From Vampirovibrio chlorellavorus (GTDB lineage Bacteria > Cyanobacteriota > Vampirovibrionia > Vampirovibrionales > Vampirovibrionaceae), in NCBI RefSeq assembly GCF_003149375.1, contig NZ_QFWH01000004.1, positions 62,001-126,000 of the forward strand: a DNA stretch of 64,000 nucleotides, written 5' to 3'. Positions within the stretch are counted from its first letter, which is position 1. Each line of letters opens with the position of its first letter. Below the pieces are notes generated by a model. That model had not been told where the DNA came from. It searched no databases and was given only the letters and a program-made list of their open reading frames with translations. Below, in pieces: positions 33,803 to 42,938 of the stretch. A program made the translations under genes and the position numbers.

Positions 33803-35401
33803 ATGCTATTCAACAATGATTTGATGCGATTTATGCAAGAAAACAACATGCCTTTAATCGCTCCTGAAATTATTTTGGTACTCTTTATTCTGGTTTCTGT
33901 GTACCGGTTGGCTGTCAGCAAGACGCTGGCCGAACGACAGGAGATCTGGGGGTATGCCTTGCTGGGTCTGGTGATGACCCTGGTGATGCTGGGCATCCAT
34001 TGGAATCTGGGCTACGTGACTGACCCCCGTTATCTCAGCTTTGATGTGTTCGGAGGTCTGTTTTCCGGGGATCTGTTCAGCTTGCTGATTCGGACCCTGC
34101 TGGTGGTGGGCACCTTGATGGTGCTTTTGTTCACCCGCACCTATGTGGACAAAAAGGCGGAAGTCCCCGGTGAGTATTATGTTTTGCTGTTGTCTGCCCT
34201 TCTGGGAGGCATGATGCTCAGTGGGGCCAAGGATCTGATCATGGTCTTTGTCTCTCTGGAAACACTGAGTATTTCTTCTTATATCCTGGTGGGTTATCTG
34301 CGGGGTAACGTACTCAGTGCGGAAGCCGGTCTCAAGTATCTGCTTTACGGTGGTATGGCCACTGCGATTCTTTTGTTTGGCTTTTCCATGCTCTACGGTT
34401 TGACCGGCAGTCTGGATTTCTCCGTGATGGCCAGCCATTTTGGGGCAGCGGCCAGTCAGGTGAATCCGATTGTCATTGCCATCATGCTGGCCACCATTGT
34501 GGGTGGCATCAGTTTCAAGTTGTCCGCCGCGCCTTTCCACATGTGGGCGCCTGATACCTACGAAGGTGCGCCCACCCCGGTTGTGGCTTTTCTCTCGGTG
34601 GTATCCAAAATTGCCGCATTCGCCTTTGCCATGCGGCTTTTTTCGACCGTGTTTGCCCACTTGCCCGCCTTGTCCGGCCTGATGATTGTCTTATCGGTGG
34701 TGTCCATGGTGATTGGTAACGTGGTTGCCTTGACCCAGAAAGACATCAAGCGCCTGCTCGCCTACAGTACAGTGGCTCACGTCGGTTACCTGCTGCTGGG
34801 CTTTGTGGTAATGAGTCCCGCCGGTTTATCCAGTATCGTTTACTACCTGATTACCTACTTGTTCATGAATCTGGGTGCCTTTGCCGTGGTTACCCATTTT
34901 GAGAACGAAACGGGTCGGGTGGACATTGGCGCTTACGCTGGTCTGGTTCGCAAGCGCCCGGCAATGACCTTTATTCTCAGCATTATGCTGTTATCGCTGG
35001 CGGGTATTCCCATTACCGCCGGATTTTTTGGCAAATTCTTCCTCTTTCAGGCCGTGGCCAACGCGGGTAGTCAGTACCTGTGGCTGGTGGTGGTGGCCCT
35101 GTTAACCAGTACGATCTCCCTGTACTACTACCTGAACGTGATTCGCCTGATGGTCATTGCCGAGCCCTCCGACGCGGTGGAGGCCTTGCCTGCCGAGGAG
35201 GCGGACAAGCGTTCCTTCAGTCAGGTGTCTTTTGTTTTCGCCCTCTGTCTGGCGGCTACCTTGGGTCTGGGTGTCTTTGCTGAGCCCATGATGGCATTCT
35301 CCGGGATGGCCATTCAGGCCATGACCGAAAATTCCGCATTGAACGCCAATGCCAGCGCTCAGCCGGTGAAAGTCATGATGATTCGTCCCGGCGGTCGTTA
35401 A
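33803..35401 (+). CDS. nuoN: NADH-quinone oxidoreductase subunit N
   Basis: Third antiporter-like subunit (~532 residues). Motifs are MVFVSLETLSISSYILVGYLRGNVLSAEAGLKYLLYGG, ISFKLSAAPFHMWAPDTYEGAPTPVVAFLSVVSKIAAF, DIKRLLAYSTVAHVGYLLLGF and YLFMNLGAFAVV. ATG 33803 follows GGAG; a GTG at 33782 overlapping nuoM is less likely. Last gene of the cluster, followed by a strong terminator. Confidence 0.95.
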   Translation: MLFNNDLMRFMQENNMPLIAPEIILVLFILVSVYRLAVSKTLAERQEIWGYALLGLVMTLVMLGIHWNLGYVTDPRYLSFDVFGGLFSGDLFSLLIRTLLVVGTLMVLLFTRTYVDKKAEVPGEYYVLLLSALLGGMMLSGAKDLIMVFVSLETLSISSYILVGYLRGNVLSAEAGLKYLLYGGMATAILLFGFSMLYGLTGSLDFSVMASHFGAAASQVNPIVIAIMLATIVGGISFKLSAAPFHMWAPDTYEGAPTPVVAFLSVVSKIAAFAFAMRLFSTVFAHLPALSGLMIVLSVVSMVIGNVVALTQKDIKRLLAYSTVAHVGYLLLGFVVMSPAGLSSIVYYLITYLFMNLGAFAVVTHFENETGRVDIGAYAGLVRKRPAMTFILSIMLLSLAGIPITAGFFGKFFLFQAVANAGSQYLWLVVVALLTSTISLYYYLNVIRLMVIAEPSDAVEALPAEEADKRSFSQVSFVFALCLAATLGLGVFAEPMMAFSGMAIQAMTENSALNANASAQPVKVMMIRPGGR

Positions 35402-35431
35402 GAAGATCTCTTGGATTGAAATGCTCAATGG

Positions 35432-35465
35432 AAAGAAGTCGGTGGTTCAGCCGACTTCTTTTTTT
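35432..35465 (+). terminator. Rho-independent terminator of the nuo operon
   Basis: Perfect stem AAGAAGTCGG / CCGACTTCTT (35433-35442 and 35451-35460) with an 8-base loop and a run of T's, 31 bases after nuoN. Confidence 0.92.
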
Positions 35466-35513
35466 GATGCAACCGTTTGAGGCAACCGTAAGTGGTGCTG
35501 GCTGTCGTTTTTT

Positions 35514-36884
35514 CTAGTCCAGCGCTTCCTGCCGCCAGTTTTGAACTGCTGCCATGCTGCGCTGAACATAGAGCTGGTTTCTGGCTTTTTTGTTTTTCCG
35601 GGGAAAGGAACCCTCTGGTAATTCCGGGAGGATGCCCCAGTTGCTGTTAATGGGTTGAAAGTTCTGGTGAATGGCTTCCGGACGGGTGATATAGCGCAGC
35701 AATGCGCCCAGCATAGTCTCCGCGGGGGGAATAACGGCTTGCTGTCCCTGGTGCAGGCGGGCAATGTTTATTGCGGCAAACATGCCTGTGGCCACGGATT
35801 CCGTGTATCCTTCCGTGCCTGTGAGCTGGCCGGCAAATAAAATGTGCGGATGTTCCCTGAGCTGGAGCGTGGGCAGCAGCACTTCGGGGCTGTGGATGTA
35901 GGTATTACGGTGCATTACACCGTAGCGCACCACGTTGGCTTCGGCCAACCCGGGGATCATCTGTATCATTTGCTTTTGGGTGCCCCATTTCAAATTGGTC
36001 TGGAAACCCACCATGTTGTACAAGGTGCCCTCGGCGTTGTCCTGTCGCAGTTGCACCACGGCATAAGGCCAGCGTCCGGTGCGGGGATTGGTGATACCCA
36101 CGGGTTTCATGGGCCCGTAGCGGAGTGTTTGCGGACCACGGGCGGCCATGATCTCTACCGGCATACAGCTTTCAAAAAAGCAGGCGGATTCTTTCTCAAA
36201 GGTTTTCAGTTCTGTTTTCTCACCGTTCAGCAAAATATCTACCAGGGCTTCATAATCCGCTTTCTCCAGGGGACAGTTGATGTAGCTGCCCGGGTCCTCG
36301 GTTTTGCCTTCCGCACCGGCGTTGTATCGGTCCTGAAAGAAGGCGATGTCAAAGTCGATAGAGTCCTTGGTGAGAATGGGCGCGGCGGCATCAAAGAAGT
36401 ACAGTTGGTCTCGTTTGAGCCGCTTGGCAACGGCTTCCGCCAGTTCCGGTGAGGTCATGGGGCCGGTGGCAATCAGTACCCAGCCCTCATCCGGAATTTC
36501 CGTAACGTTCTGGCAGATGAAGTGAATCCGGGGATGGGCTTTGACGGTCTCGGTCACTTTCTGGGTAAAGGCTTCCCGATCCACGGCCAGGGCCTTGCCC
36601 GCCGGTACCGCCACAGCACGGGCGATTTTTAGCAATTCGCAATCCAGGGCGCTCATTTCATCTTTTAACAGGCCGCTCGCTGAGGCGCTTTCCTCATTAT
36701 TGACCGAGCCAAAGCTGTTACTGCATACGATTTCCGCCAACGTTTTGCTGTGATGAGCGGGGGAACAATGTTCGGGCTTTTGGTCGTATAAAAAGACCTC
36801 GAATCCACGTTTGGCCAGTTGCAGAGCGGCTTCGCAACCTGCCAGTCCGGCGCCGATGATGTGTATGGGTTTTGTGGATGACAC
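35514..36884 (-). CDS. trmFO: Methylenetetrahydrofolate-tRNA-(uracil-54-C5)-methyltransferase TrmFO
   Basis: Flavoprotein that forms m5U54 in the T loop of tRNAs using methylenetetrahydrofolate. The FAD-binding N-terminus is IHIIGAGLAGCEAALQLAKRGFEV, followed by the family motif KTLAEIVCSNSFGS with a catalytic cysteine, LIATGPMTSPELAE and CMPVEIMAARGPQTLRYGPMKPVG. The C-terminus has FAGQLTGTEGYTESVATG. The 456-residue length is typical. Start is GTG 36884 (VSST as read), preceded by AGAAAG. It converges on the nuo terminator. Confidence 0.95.
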   Translation of the reverse strand: MSSTKPIHIIGAGLAGCEAALQLAKRGFEVFLYDQKPEHCSPAHHSKTLAEIVCSNSFGSVNNEESASASGLLKDEMSALDCELLKIARAVAVPAGKALAVDREAFTQKVTETVKAHPRIHFICQNVTEIPDEGWVLIATGPMTSPELAEAVAKRLKRDQLYFFDAAAPILTKDSIDFDIAFFQDRYNAGAEGKTEDPGSYINCPLEKADYEALVDILLNGEKTELKTFEKESACFFESCMPVEIMAARGPQTLRYGPMKPVGITNPRTGRWPYAVVQLRQDNAEGTLYNMVGFQTNLKWGTQKQMIQMIPGLAEANVVRYGVMHRNTYIHSPEVLLPTLQLREHPHILFAGQLTGTEGYTESVATGMFAAINIARLHQGQQAVIPPAETMLGALLRYITRPEAIHQNFQPINSNWGILPELPEGSFPRKNKKARNQLYVQRSMAAVQNWRQEALD

Positions 36885-37229
36885 GGTGGCACTTTCTTTC
36901 TAGAGGATGTTAAAAAACGTTACTGTCATTGCGATAAAGATTTGTGAGAAGGCTGTGTCCTAATTATTTCAGTCATCAATATCGGTTATATGTTGAAGCT
37001 ATTTTTTGGAACTCATTTTGGGAGGGGACGGGGTGAAGGGCGGTTTCACGGCTAAAACGCCGAGCAATCAGCATTAAAAGATTGTTTTTATTATTTTAGT
37101 GAATGTTTTGTTTTTGGATGTGGCTAACGATTCCTAGGAGAGAGATAAAAATGTTCACTGACAGTTTAGCAAAGGCGTGCCTGAGCTAGATACCCACTAT
37201 TCTACTGGTAACAGGAGGAGAGAAAATCA
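36885..37229. other. Intergenic region between trmFO and the 109-residue coiled-coil gene
   Basis: 345 bases, AT-rich in the middle (37070-37120). A GC-rich patch near 37020-37070 contains an imperfect inverted repeat GGCGGTTT / AAAACGCC. A 12-codon frame with its own ribosome site lies at 37151-37189. No known riboswitch or small RNA was recognised. Confidence 0.5.
37151..37189 (+). CDS. Possible 12-residue leader peptide
   Basis: ATG 37151 opens a 12-codon frame (MFTDSLAKACLS) ending in TAG. It is preceded by AGGAGAGAG about 8 bases away, as good a ribosome site as that of the following gene, which starts 40 bases after its stop. It may be a leader peptide or an accidental frame; no run of a single regulatory codon is seen. 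Confidence 0.35.
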   Translation: MFTDSLAKACLS

Positions 37230-37559
37230 ATGGGGTTTGCAGCAAGTCAAGCAAGATATATGATGCTCACCGCTCGAAAGAGCGATCTGGAGCTTCAGGG
37301 CCAATTTATCAACCAGGCCAGAATGCAGCTGGCCAACGTGACGGGTGCTTTGTTTACCATCAGTTCCAATCTGGAGCCGGAGGGACCCGAGGCTCAGCAG
37401 ATCCAGGCTCGTGTGGCGGCCATTCAGGCGATTGACAAGTCCCTGGAATTGCAGCTGCGTCGGGTGGATACCCAGCGGGAAGCCGTGCAGACGGAGATTG
37501 ACGCGGTTCGTAAGGTGATCGGGAAAAACATCGAATCGACCTTCAAAACCTTCGGTTAA
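37230..37559 (+). CDS. Small coiled-coil protein, conserved hypothetical
   Basis: 109 residues beginning MGFAASQARYMMLTARKSDLE and continuing as nearly uninterrupted alpha helix with heptad-like spacing (QFINQARMQLANVTGALF..., AIQAIDKSLELQLRRVDTQREAVQTEIDAVRKVIGKNI). There is no signal peptide or membrane segment. I recall a family with the same MGxAASQAR-x-LTAR start from Melainabacteria genomes, function unknown; this recollection was not checked. A strong AGGAGGAG ribosome site precedes the ATG, so high expression is likely. The helical form resembles secretion or flagellar filament-type small proteins, but this is only a shape argument. Confidence 0.8.
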   Translation: MGFAASQARYMMLTARKSDLELQGQFINQARMQLANVTGALFTISSNLEPEGPEAQQIQARVAAIQAIDKSLELQLRRVDTQREAVQTEIDAVRKVIGKNIESTFKTFG

Positions 37560-37790
37560 GACCCGTATTCTAAAGTCGGTTTACTTTTTTGGACGGCTGA
37601 TAATCAGGCTGGAACAGATTTTCTACTGTCGCGTTTTACGCAAACATTATGCGTAAGGCCTCTAGTAATCACGATCAATTACGACCTTGCGATTAGCCGG
37701 GGCGGATAACACAGTTTGCAGTGCAGCAGGGTGCTTTTAACCCTGATTATGCTCGTTTGTGCGGATGCTGGCTGGTGGATTGCAATCCCA

Positions 37791-40571
37791 TCATTTGCGG
37801 CCAGGCTTACCGGATGACGCACCGGGCGCCACTGGCGTGGGTTTTACGATTGATAATACGCTGGGCGCCGAGAATACCATTTTTGCCACCCGCTGTATGT
37901 CTTGCGGGGTCACCTGTTCAATAAGCGCTGGATAGGTTTTATCGAATTCATACCCGGCACCGACCACCTCGTAAAAGCCCAGATAATAGGCCTGGTTGAT
38001 GTTGGTGTTGTGGGCCAGAGAGAAGCTGCCTCTTAGTTTGCTTTTGGCTTCGGCCAGTTCCTTGTCCGGCACCAGTTCGTTTTGCAGACGTGTAATCTCG
38101 TGGTTAAAGCCGTTTTGCACCCTGCTCAAATTGGCCGGATCGGTGCCAATGTAGGCCACAAATCGGCTTTTCTCTTCCCGGGATGGCAACATACTGCCCA
38201 CCACGTAGGCCAGCCCCTGTTTTTCCCGTAAATCCACGAACAGGCGGGAACTCATCCCGGTGCCCAGCAGAGAGTTCAGCACCTTGAGGGCCACGTAGTC
38301 CTTTTGGGCCCGAATGGGAGGCACTAACCAGCTCTGGGCCAGCCAGGTGGCGGAGAGTTGCGGTTTTTCCTCAGTCACCGTCCGGCTTTCCGTAAGGGCT
38401 GGAACCGGCGCGGTACTGACCAGGCTGCGCTGGCAGCTGGTGCAGCTCTCATATAAAGAGGTCAGATAATTCTGCAGGGTGGCCTGATCAAAATTCCCCA
38501 CCACGGAGGCCACCATGTTCTGCGGCACAAAGTACAAGTGGTAATAGTCCAGCAAATCCTGCCGGGAGATGGCATCCAGACTATCCTCCACCCGCTTGCC
38601 CTCGTTACCGTAGGGGTGATGAGGGTAGAGGGTCGTGGTCAGGTTTTCAAAGGCCAATGAGGAAGGGGTGTCCCGGCTGGCCGCCAGAGCCTGATGAATT
38701 TGCTCTTTCTTTTTGCTGATTTCATCCTGAGCAAACAAGGGGTTGCGCAGCACGTCTTTCAGCACGGCGAACAACTCGCCCAGATCCTCCCGGATGGCGC
38801 TGCCGGTAATTTCAATAAAATCGTCATCGGCGGATACGGTCAAGCTCATGCCCTTGCTCTCCAGTTCCCGGCTAATGGCCTCGGCGGTGCGAGAAGGGGT
38901 TCCCTGCATCATCAGGGCGCTGACCAGACTGGCGGTGCCGGGAGTGGTTTCGACCCCCTGTCCTCCTTTAATGAACAGTTTAATGGCCACCGTGGCGGAG
39001 CTTTTGCGGGGTTTGCTAATCAGGGTCATGCCGTTGGGCAGGGTTTTCTTTTCGATGGCGCTGTCGGCTTCAGCGGTTTCAATGGTTTCCGTCGCCTTGG
39101 GGGTCAATGCGCTGGGCACAATGGGGAAGCTCTCGGCGGTTTGCAACAAGGCCACATCCGCGCTGCTTTCCGCCTTTAAATTGGCTTTCAGGCTACTGGG
39201 CAGGAGTTCCACCATCACCGCCTGATTGAAATTCAGATAGCGGTTCAGGGCATCCTTCACCTGATCCAGGGTTACTTTTTCCACATTGCTGACGTGATCC
39301 AGATAATCCTGCAGGCTGCCAATGGTCACGTTGTAGCCAATGCTGGAGGCGGTGCCGTCGGTGCTTTCATTCTCGAATACAAAGTCCTTTATATACTGGT
39401 TTTTGGCCTTGGCCAGCTCTGCCTGAGTAATGCCGTTGGCTTTCAGTTGCTTGAGCTGTTTGAGGATCTCCTGTTTGACCACGGTTCGGTTTTCCGGCTT
39501 GGCCTCCGCGTTGATGACGATGAGGCCCGAATACTTTTGCGTGTAATTACCCGCGGAAACGCTGTTGGCCAGTGGCTTGCTCTCTCTTAACGCCTGGTAC
39601 AGGCGGGAACTCTTGCCATTTCCCAGAGCCAGCAGGGCGATATCCAGGGCGTACACATCGTCCGGCTTTTGTTGGGCGGGGCCTAAAAAGCCTAGGGCAA
39701 AATAGGTTTGGGTGATACTGGGGTTTTCCAGCACCTTGGCCTGAGGGGCGCTGGGCGGCTGAACCAGACCAATCTGCGGGGCCTGATAATTTTTGGGGGC
39801 CAGAAAGGGCGGCTTGGGGAAGGCCTCCGTGACCAGTTTTTTGGCCTCTTCCGGGTTCACATCGCCCACAATAATGGTGTTAAAGTTTTGGGGCTGGTAC
39901 CAGTAGTGGTAATACTCCAGAATGTTCTCCCGAGGGATAGTGGCGATGTTTTCCTTGGGGCCCAGGGTATCGTAGGCGTAGCCGTGCTGGCCGTACATGA
40001 GTTTGGCCAACTCGGTGTAGAGCTGGCGATCCGGGTTATCGTTGGCCCGGTTGATCTCTTCCTGTACCACCTTGCGCTCCTGCGGCAGCTCACTGGCCGG
40101 AATGGCCGCGTTCAGCAGCATATCCGCGTGTAGTTTCAGGGTTTCCTGAAAGTAAGGGGTGGCCGTGGTGATGTAATAATGGGTAAAGTCGTCGCTGGTG
40201 GCGGCGTTAAACTGGGAGCCCCGGGACTCCAGCATGCGATCGATGACGCCCGGCTTGTATTGCGCGGTGCCCTTGAAGAGCAGGTGTTCCAAAAAGTGGG
40301 ACACCCCGTTGATTTTGTCATTTTCATTGACCGAACCGGTTTTCACCCAGGTGTCGATGGTGACGATGGGCTGACTGTGATCTTCCTTGATATACAGGGT
40401 TTGCCCGGTGGGCAGGGTGTAGGTTTCCACTTTGGGAATGACGCTATTGGCCAGGGCCGGGTTGAGCCACCAGCCACCGGATGCTGAAATAAGCAGGGTA
40501 CAGGCCAGGGCCTTGATTTGTTGGCTGGAAAAGTGACGGGGGTGGATAGGGCCAAAAGAAATGGGGCTCAT
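37791..40571 (-). CDS. M16 family zinc metallopeptidase with two fused M16 units
   Basis: Exported processing-type peptidase. After an N-terminal hydrophobic segment (ALACTLLISASGGWW, ending ...NPALA-NS) the first unit has the inverted zinc motif HFLEH (92-96) with the downstream glutamate region, followed by its inactive C-half. The second unit begins near residue 510 (EKKTLPNGMTLISKPRKSSATVAIKLFIKGG) and has no HxxEH, as is usual for the second half. The total of 926 residues matches two tandem M16 A/B pairs as in PqqL-like proteins. Likely periplasmic; substrate unknown. It starts divergent from nothing obvious: 282 bases upstream lie before the regulator's terminator. Confidence 0.9.
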   Translation of the reverse strand: MSPISFGPIHPRHFSSQQIKALACTLLISASGGWWLNPALANSVIPKVETYTLPTGQTLYIKEDHSQPIVTIDTWVKTGSVNENDKINGVSHFLEHLLFKGTAQYKPGVIDRMLESRGSQFNAATSDDFTHYYITTATPYFQETLKLHADMLLNAAIPASELPQERKVVQEEINRANDNPDRQLYTELAKLMYGQHGYAYDTLGPKENIATIPRENILEYYHYWYQPQNFNTIIVGDVNPEEAKKLVTEAFPKPPFLAPKNYQAPQIGLVQPPSAPQAKVLENPSITQTYFALGFLGPAQQKPDDVYALDIALLALGNGKSSRLYQALRESKPLANSVSAGNYTQKYSGLIVINAEAKPENRTVVKQEILKQLKQLKANGITQAELAKAKNQYIKDFVFENESTDGTASSIGYNVTIGSLQDYLDHVSNVEKVTLDQVKDALNRYLNFNQAVMVELLPSSLKANLKAESSADVALLQTAESFPIVPSALTPKATETIETAEADSAIEKKTLPNGMTLISKPRKSSATVAIKLFIKGGQGVETTPGTASLVSALMMQGTPSRTAEAISRELESKGMSLTVSADDDFIEITGSAIREDLGELFAVLKDVLRNPLFAQDEISKKKEQIHQALAASRDTPSSLAFENLTTTLYPHHPYGNEGKRVEDSLDAISRQDLLDYYHLYFVPQNMVASVVGNFDQATLQNYLTSLYESCTSCQRSLVSTAPVPALTESRTVTEEKPQLSATWLAQSWLVPPIRAQKDYVALKVLNSLLGTGMSSRLFVDLREKQGLAYVVGSMLPSREEKSRFVAYIGTDPANLSRVQNGFNHEITRLQNELVPDKELAEAKSKLRGSFSLAHNTNINQAYYLGFYEVVGAGYEFDKTYPALIEQVTPQDIQRVAKMVFSAPSVLSIVKPTPVAPGASSGKPGRK

Positions 40572-40750
40572 AAGTATTGATATTCCCTTTCCGCAACTGG
40601 TTGTATAACCACGCTGTATGTAAAAACTGGGCTCTCTTGAAATCTCGATATATGCTGCTGACGCTGAACTGATAAAAATGCTCCGGGCCTCAGCAAAACC
40701 TGTCCTGCCTGCGATTATAATACGGTGCCCCGCTTTCAGCGAGAGGGCAG

Positions 40751-40767
40751 CGGCACGGCGCGCCTTG
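40751..40767. repeat. 17-base repeat with GGCGCGCC core, copy 1
   Basis: CGGCACGGCGCGCCTTG. A second copy with one difference lies at 44401-44417. Both lie just beyond a minus-strand terminator hairpin. Confidence 0.5.
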
Positions 40768-40779
40768 ACGTTTCAAGTC

Positions 40780-40808
40780 AAAACCCCGGCACTGGTTGAT
40801 GGCCGGGG
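40780..40808 (-). terminator. Rho-independent terminator after the helix-turn-helix regulator
   Basis: On the minus strand the GC-rich arms GCCCCGGC and GCCGGGG flank an 11-base loop and are followed by TTTTGACTTG. It lies 46 bases past the regulator's stop. Confidence 0.75.
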
Positions 40809-40853
40809 CTTTGTCAGTCTTTTAAGGCTGGATTTCAGGCGGGAAAGGGTGGA

Positions 40854-41444
40854 TTAAACCCTTAAGTAGGCCTTAATCCCCTGAAACATGGCGTTCAGCA
40901 AGCCGATATTGGACATGGCGTCAATGCCGCCAGTGGTCAGGTGTTGTTGCAGGCGGGCTTGCCAGTAGGGGTAAATGTCCTCTTTGCCCAATTCCAGCAC
41001 GTTGGCAATGGCAAACAGTTTGGCCCAATCCAAAGGCATGGGTAAAGCGCCCCGCCACATATCCACAATCTCCAGGCGCTGGCTGCGCGGGAACCGTTTG
41101 AGGAACTGCACGTTGCTCAGGCCTTGCTGGCGCTGGACGGACTTTAAAAACTCAATGCCCGCATCCACCAGACGGGGCTCTTCCGGGCGCTTGTATTCCG
41201 GGTAGGTTTCCGGTTCGGTTTCCATCACCACGGCAATCCGCTCCAGGGTGGTGGTGCGGGTGGAGAAGGCGATGTTTTCATCAATCAGGCTGTACACGTA
41301 AGACAGTGTCACCCCGATCATCTCGGCGAAATCTTTTTTATGCAGGTTGGTTTTTTCCAGAAAGGCCACCAGCCGCTGACTGCTGTTATTGGCATTGACG
41401 GTGGGCTGCTTGGGCTCCTGAAGCTCCAGTGTGGTGGTTACCAT
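40854..41444 (-). CDS. XRE-type helix-turn-helix transcriptional regulator
   Basis: 196-residue protein. Residues ~22-80 form an XRE/Cro-like DNA-binding domain: RLVAFLEKTNLHKKDFAEMIGVTLSYVYSLIDEN, then FSTRTTTLERIAVVME. The remainder (RPEEPRLVDAGIEFLKSVQRQQGLSNVQFLKRFPRSQRLEIVDMWRGALPMPLDWAKLFAIANVLEL) looks like a second, weaker repeat of the same fold. Targets are unknown; it is transcribed away from the small gene at 41825 and has its own terminator. Confidence 0.8.
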   Translation of the reverse strand: MVTTTLELQEPKQPTVNANNSSQRLVAFLEKTNLHKKDFAEMIGVTLSYVYSLIDENIAFSTRTTTLERIAVVMETEPETYPEYKRPEEPRLVDAGIEFLKSVQRQQGLSNVQFLKRFPRSQRLEIVDMWRGALPMPLDWAKLFAIANVLELGKEDIYPYWQARLQQHLTTGGIDAMSNIGLLNAMFQGIKAYLRV

Positions 41445-41824
41445 GTGTTGTTCCCCTCTTGCTCTGCTGATTCAACTCTAACCAAACCGTGAAACCGGGA
41501 ATCACTTGTTGCTGGATGTTTTATTACCGGGTGCTTGCCAATCGGGCTTGTCGGATGCGAGGACATGCTTCAACTCATTCGGCTTCATCACAAAAAATTT
41601 TTATCTATTCTAGCAAAAACTTTTAATAGTCATATCAAAGTTGAAAGATTTTTATACAAAGCATTTTGTAAAAGATTGCTTTGAGACGGGGAAATAGTTG
41701 TCTATAGTTGCAAATAAATGTAAAGATTGTGCTGGTGGAGGAGAGCGTTTTTTCAGGCCATGGGCTAAACTGAAGATCGTTTTGAGGTGAAAACCTTGGA
41801 CAGTAGCAACTGAAGGTTTTATTC
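41445..41824. other. AT-rich intergenic region upstream of the regulator
   Basis: 380 bases between the divergent regulator and small-protein genes. 41590-41720 is markedly AT-rich and holds three AAAGATT copies (near 41643, 41670 and 41721). It must contain promoters in both directions. No RNA gene was recognised. Confidence 0.5.
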
Positions 41825-42043
41825 ATGACGGAAACCGAAGTCACACTAAACCAGCTTCAGAAAAATATCGCCCATCTGGCCGAATTTTCTGATGATGGGT
41901 GGGTCCTGAAGTGGGGGGATTCTCCCCAGACCGCTTTTGAGATTGTCTGTCGCAAGGCCAGCGCCCTGCAGGTTCAAAAACTGGAATCGACGCTGGATAG
42001 TGGCTACCAAAAAGCGGCCCACTTGTTCAACTCAGCCTTGTAG
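41825..42043 (+). CDS. Small hypothetical protein
   Basis: 72 residues, acidic and soluble: MTETEVTLNQLQKNIAHLAEF..., ending QKAAHLFNSAL. No family recognised. GAAGG lies about 10 bases before the ATG. The even amino-acid composition and its position 130 bases before the LipM-like gene on the same strand make it plausible as a real gene. Confidence 0.5.
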   Translation: MTETEVTLNQLQKNIAHLAEFSDDGWVLKWGDSPQTAFEIVCRKASALQVQKLESTLDSGYQKAAHLFNSAL

Positions 42044-42173
42044 TACCAGCGACTTTGCCCATTCAAACGGCAATCAGGCTTCTGTTCTGAAGTCTCAGTC
42101 GGTGTGTTCTGGGCGTTGGGGTTGGGTTGCTGTAAAATAGCGACAGTCCAAACCATCGTTTGAAGGAAAACGC

Positions 42174-42938
42174 ATGCGACTGTTGGCCTTGCCTTCGGGC
42201 ATCCAGACCGGCATTTATAATATGGCCCTGGACGAGGCCTTGCTGGAATGGGTTCGGGTTCAGCCAAAGCCGGTTTTGTGGGTGCGCACCTATCGCTGGG
42301 ACGTGCCCACCTTGTCCCTGGGGGTGAACCAAAAGGTGCGTGATCTCGATTTTCTGTTGCGCTACTATGGCCAAGGGCAGAATGTCGGGGCCATCGTACG
42401 CCGCCCCACTGGGGGACGGGCCATTTTACACGGGCAGGATATTTCTTTTTCATTCATCACCAATCACCCCCCCATTTTGCAACAAAGCCTGAAGGAGGCG
42501 TATGCCATTCTTTCGGGGATAGTGCGTCAGGCGCTGGAAACATTAGGGCTGCAAACCCGGTTGGCTGCGGATGCGGGCACCCGGGATTATCTACGTTCCC
42601 CGGTCTGCTTTCAGACTCACACCCCTTCGGACTTGCTGGCCCGGGATGGGAAAAAGCTCTCTGGCAGCGCCCAGTTGCGTCGCTCTGGCGGGTTGTTGCA
42701 GCATGGGGCCGCCTTTTTAGCGCCCTGGGAGATTCAGGAAAAAGCCTTTTTTGAGGCCTTGTGTCAGGTTGGCGCATCCACCTTTGGCGAGCCGTGCAAG
42801 GTTTTGTCCTCGCTACAGGCCGAAGCCCTCATCGCCGATTGGCCCCAGTGGCTGGAGGTTTACGCCAGAGCTTCCAACGAAATTTTGGACAAGGTGTCCA
42901 CCACCAGCGGATCCCATTTACTGCCCGCTTCCCGCTGA
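42174..42938 (+). CDS. LipM-type octanoyltransferase or lipoate-protein ligase
   Basis: Member of the biotin/lipoate protein ligase fold family that transfers octanoyl or lipoyl groups to lipoyl domains. Motifs are NMALDEALLEW, LSLGVNQKVRDLD, RRPTGGRAILHGQDISFSF, VCFQTHTPSDLLARDGKKLSGSAQLRRSGGLLQHG. The cysteine in VCF followed by GKKLSGSAQ is the pattern of the octanoyltransferase LipM, where this cysteine carries the acyl group. The 254-residue length fits. AAGGA precedes the ATG closely. Its last 79 bases overlap the 3' end of the converging HD-GYP-like gene. Confidence 0.8.
   Translation: MRLLALPSGIQTGIYNMALDEALLEWVRVQPKPVLWVRTYRWDVPTLSLGVNQKVRDLDFLLRYYGQGQNVGAIVRRPTGGRAILHGQDISFSFITNHPPILQQSLKEAYAILSGIVRQALETLGLQTRLAADAGTRDYLRSPVCFQTHTPSDLLARDGKKLSGSAQLRRSGGLLQHGAAFLAPWEIQEKAFFEALCQVGASTFGEPCKVLSSLQAEALIADWPQWLEVYARASNEILDKVSTTSGSHLLPASR

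Noticed and set aside
37020-37075. c-di-GMP-type riboswitch upstream of the coiled-coil gene
   Set aside because: The GC-rich patch lacks the conserved GEMM core bases I know.
37636-37656. Inverted repeat TTACGC/GCGTAA as a terminator of the coiled-coil gene
   Set aside because: The stem is only six bases, AT-rich, and no T run follows.
41635-41844. 69-codon minus-strand frame in the AT-rich region
   Set aside because: Its composition (Phe, Lys, Ile, Cys) follows the AT-rich background, and it overlaps the start of the more plausible gene at 41825.
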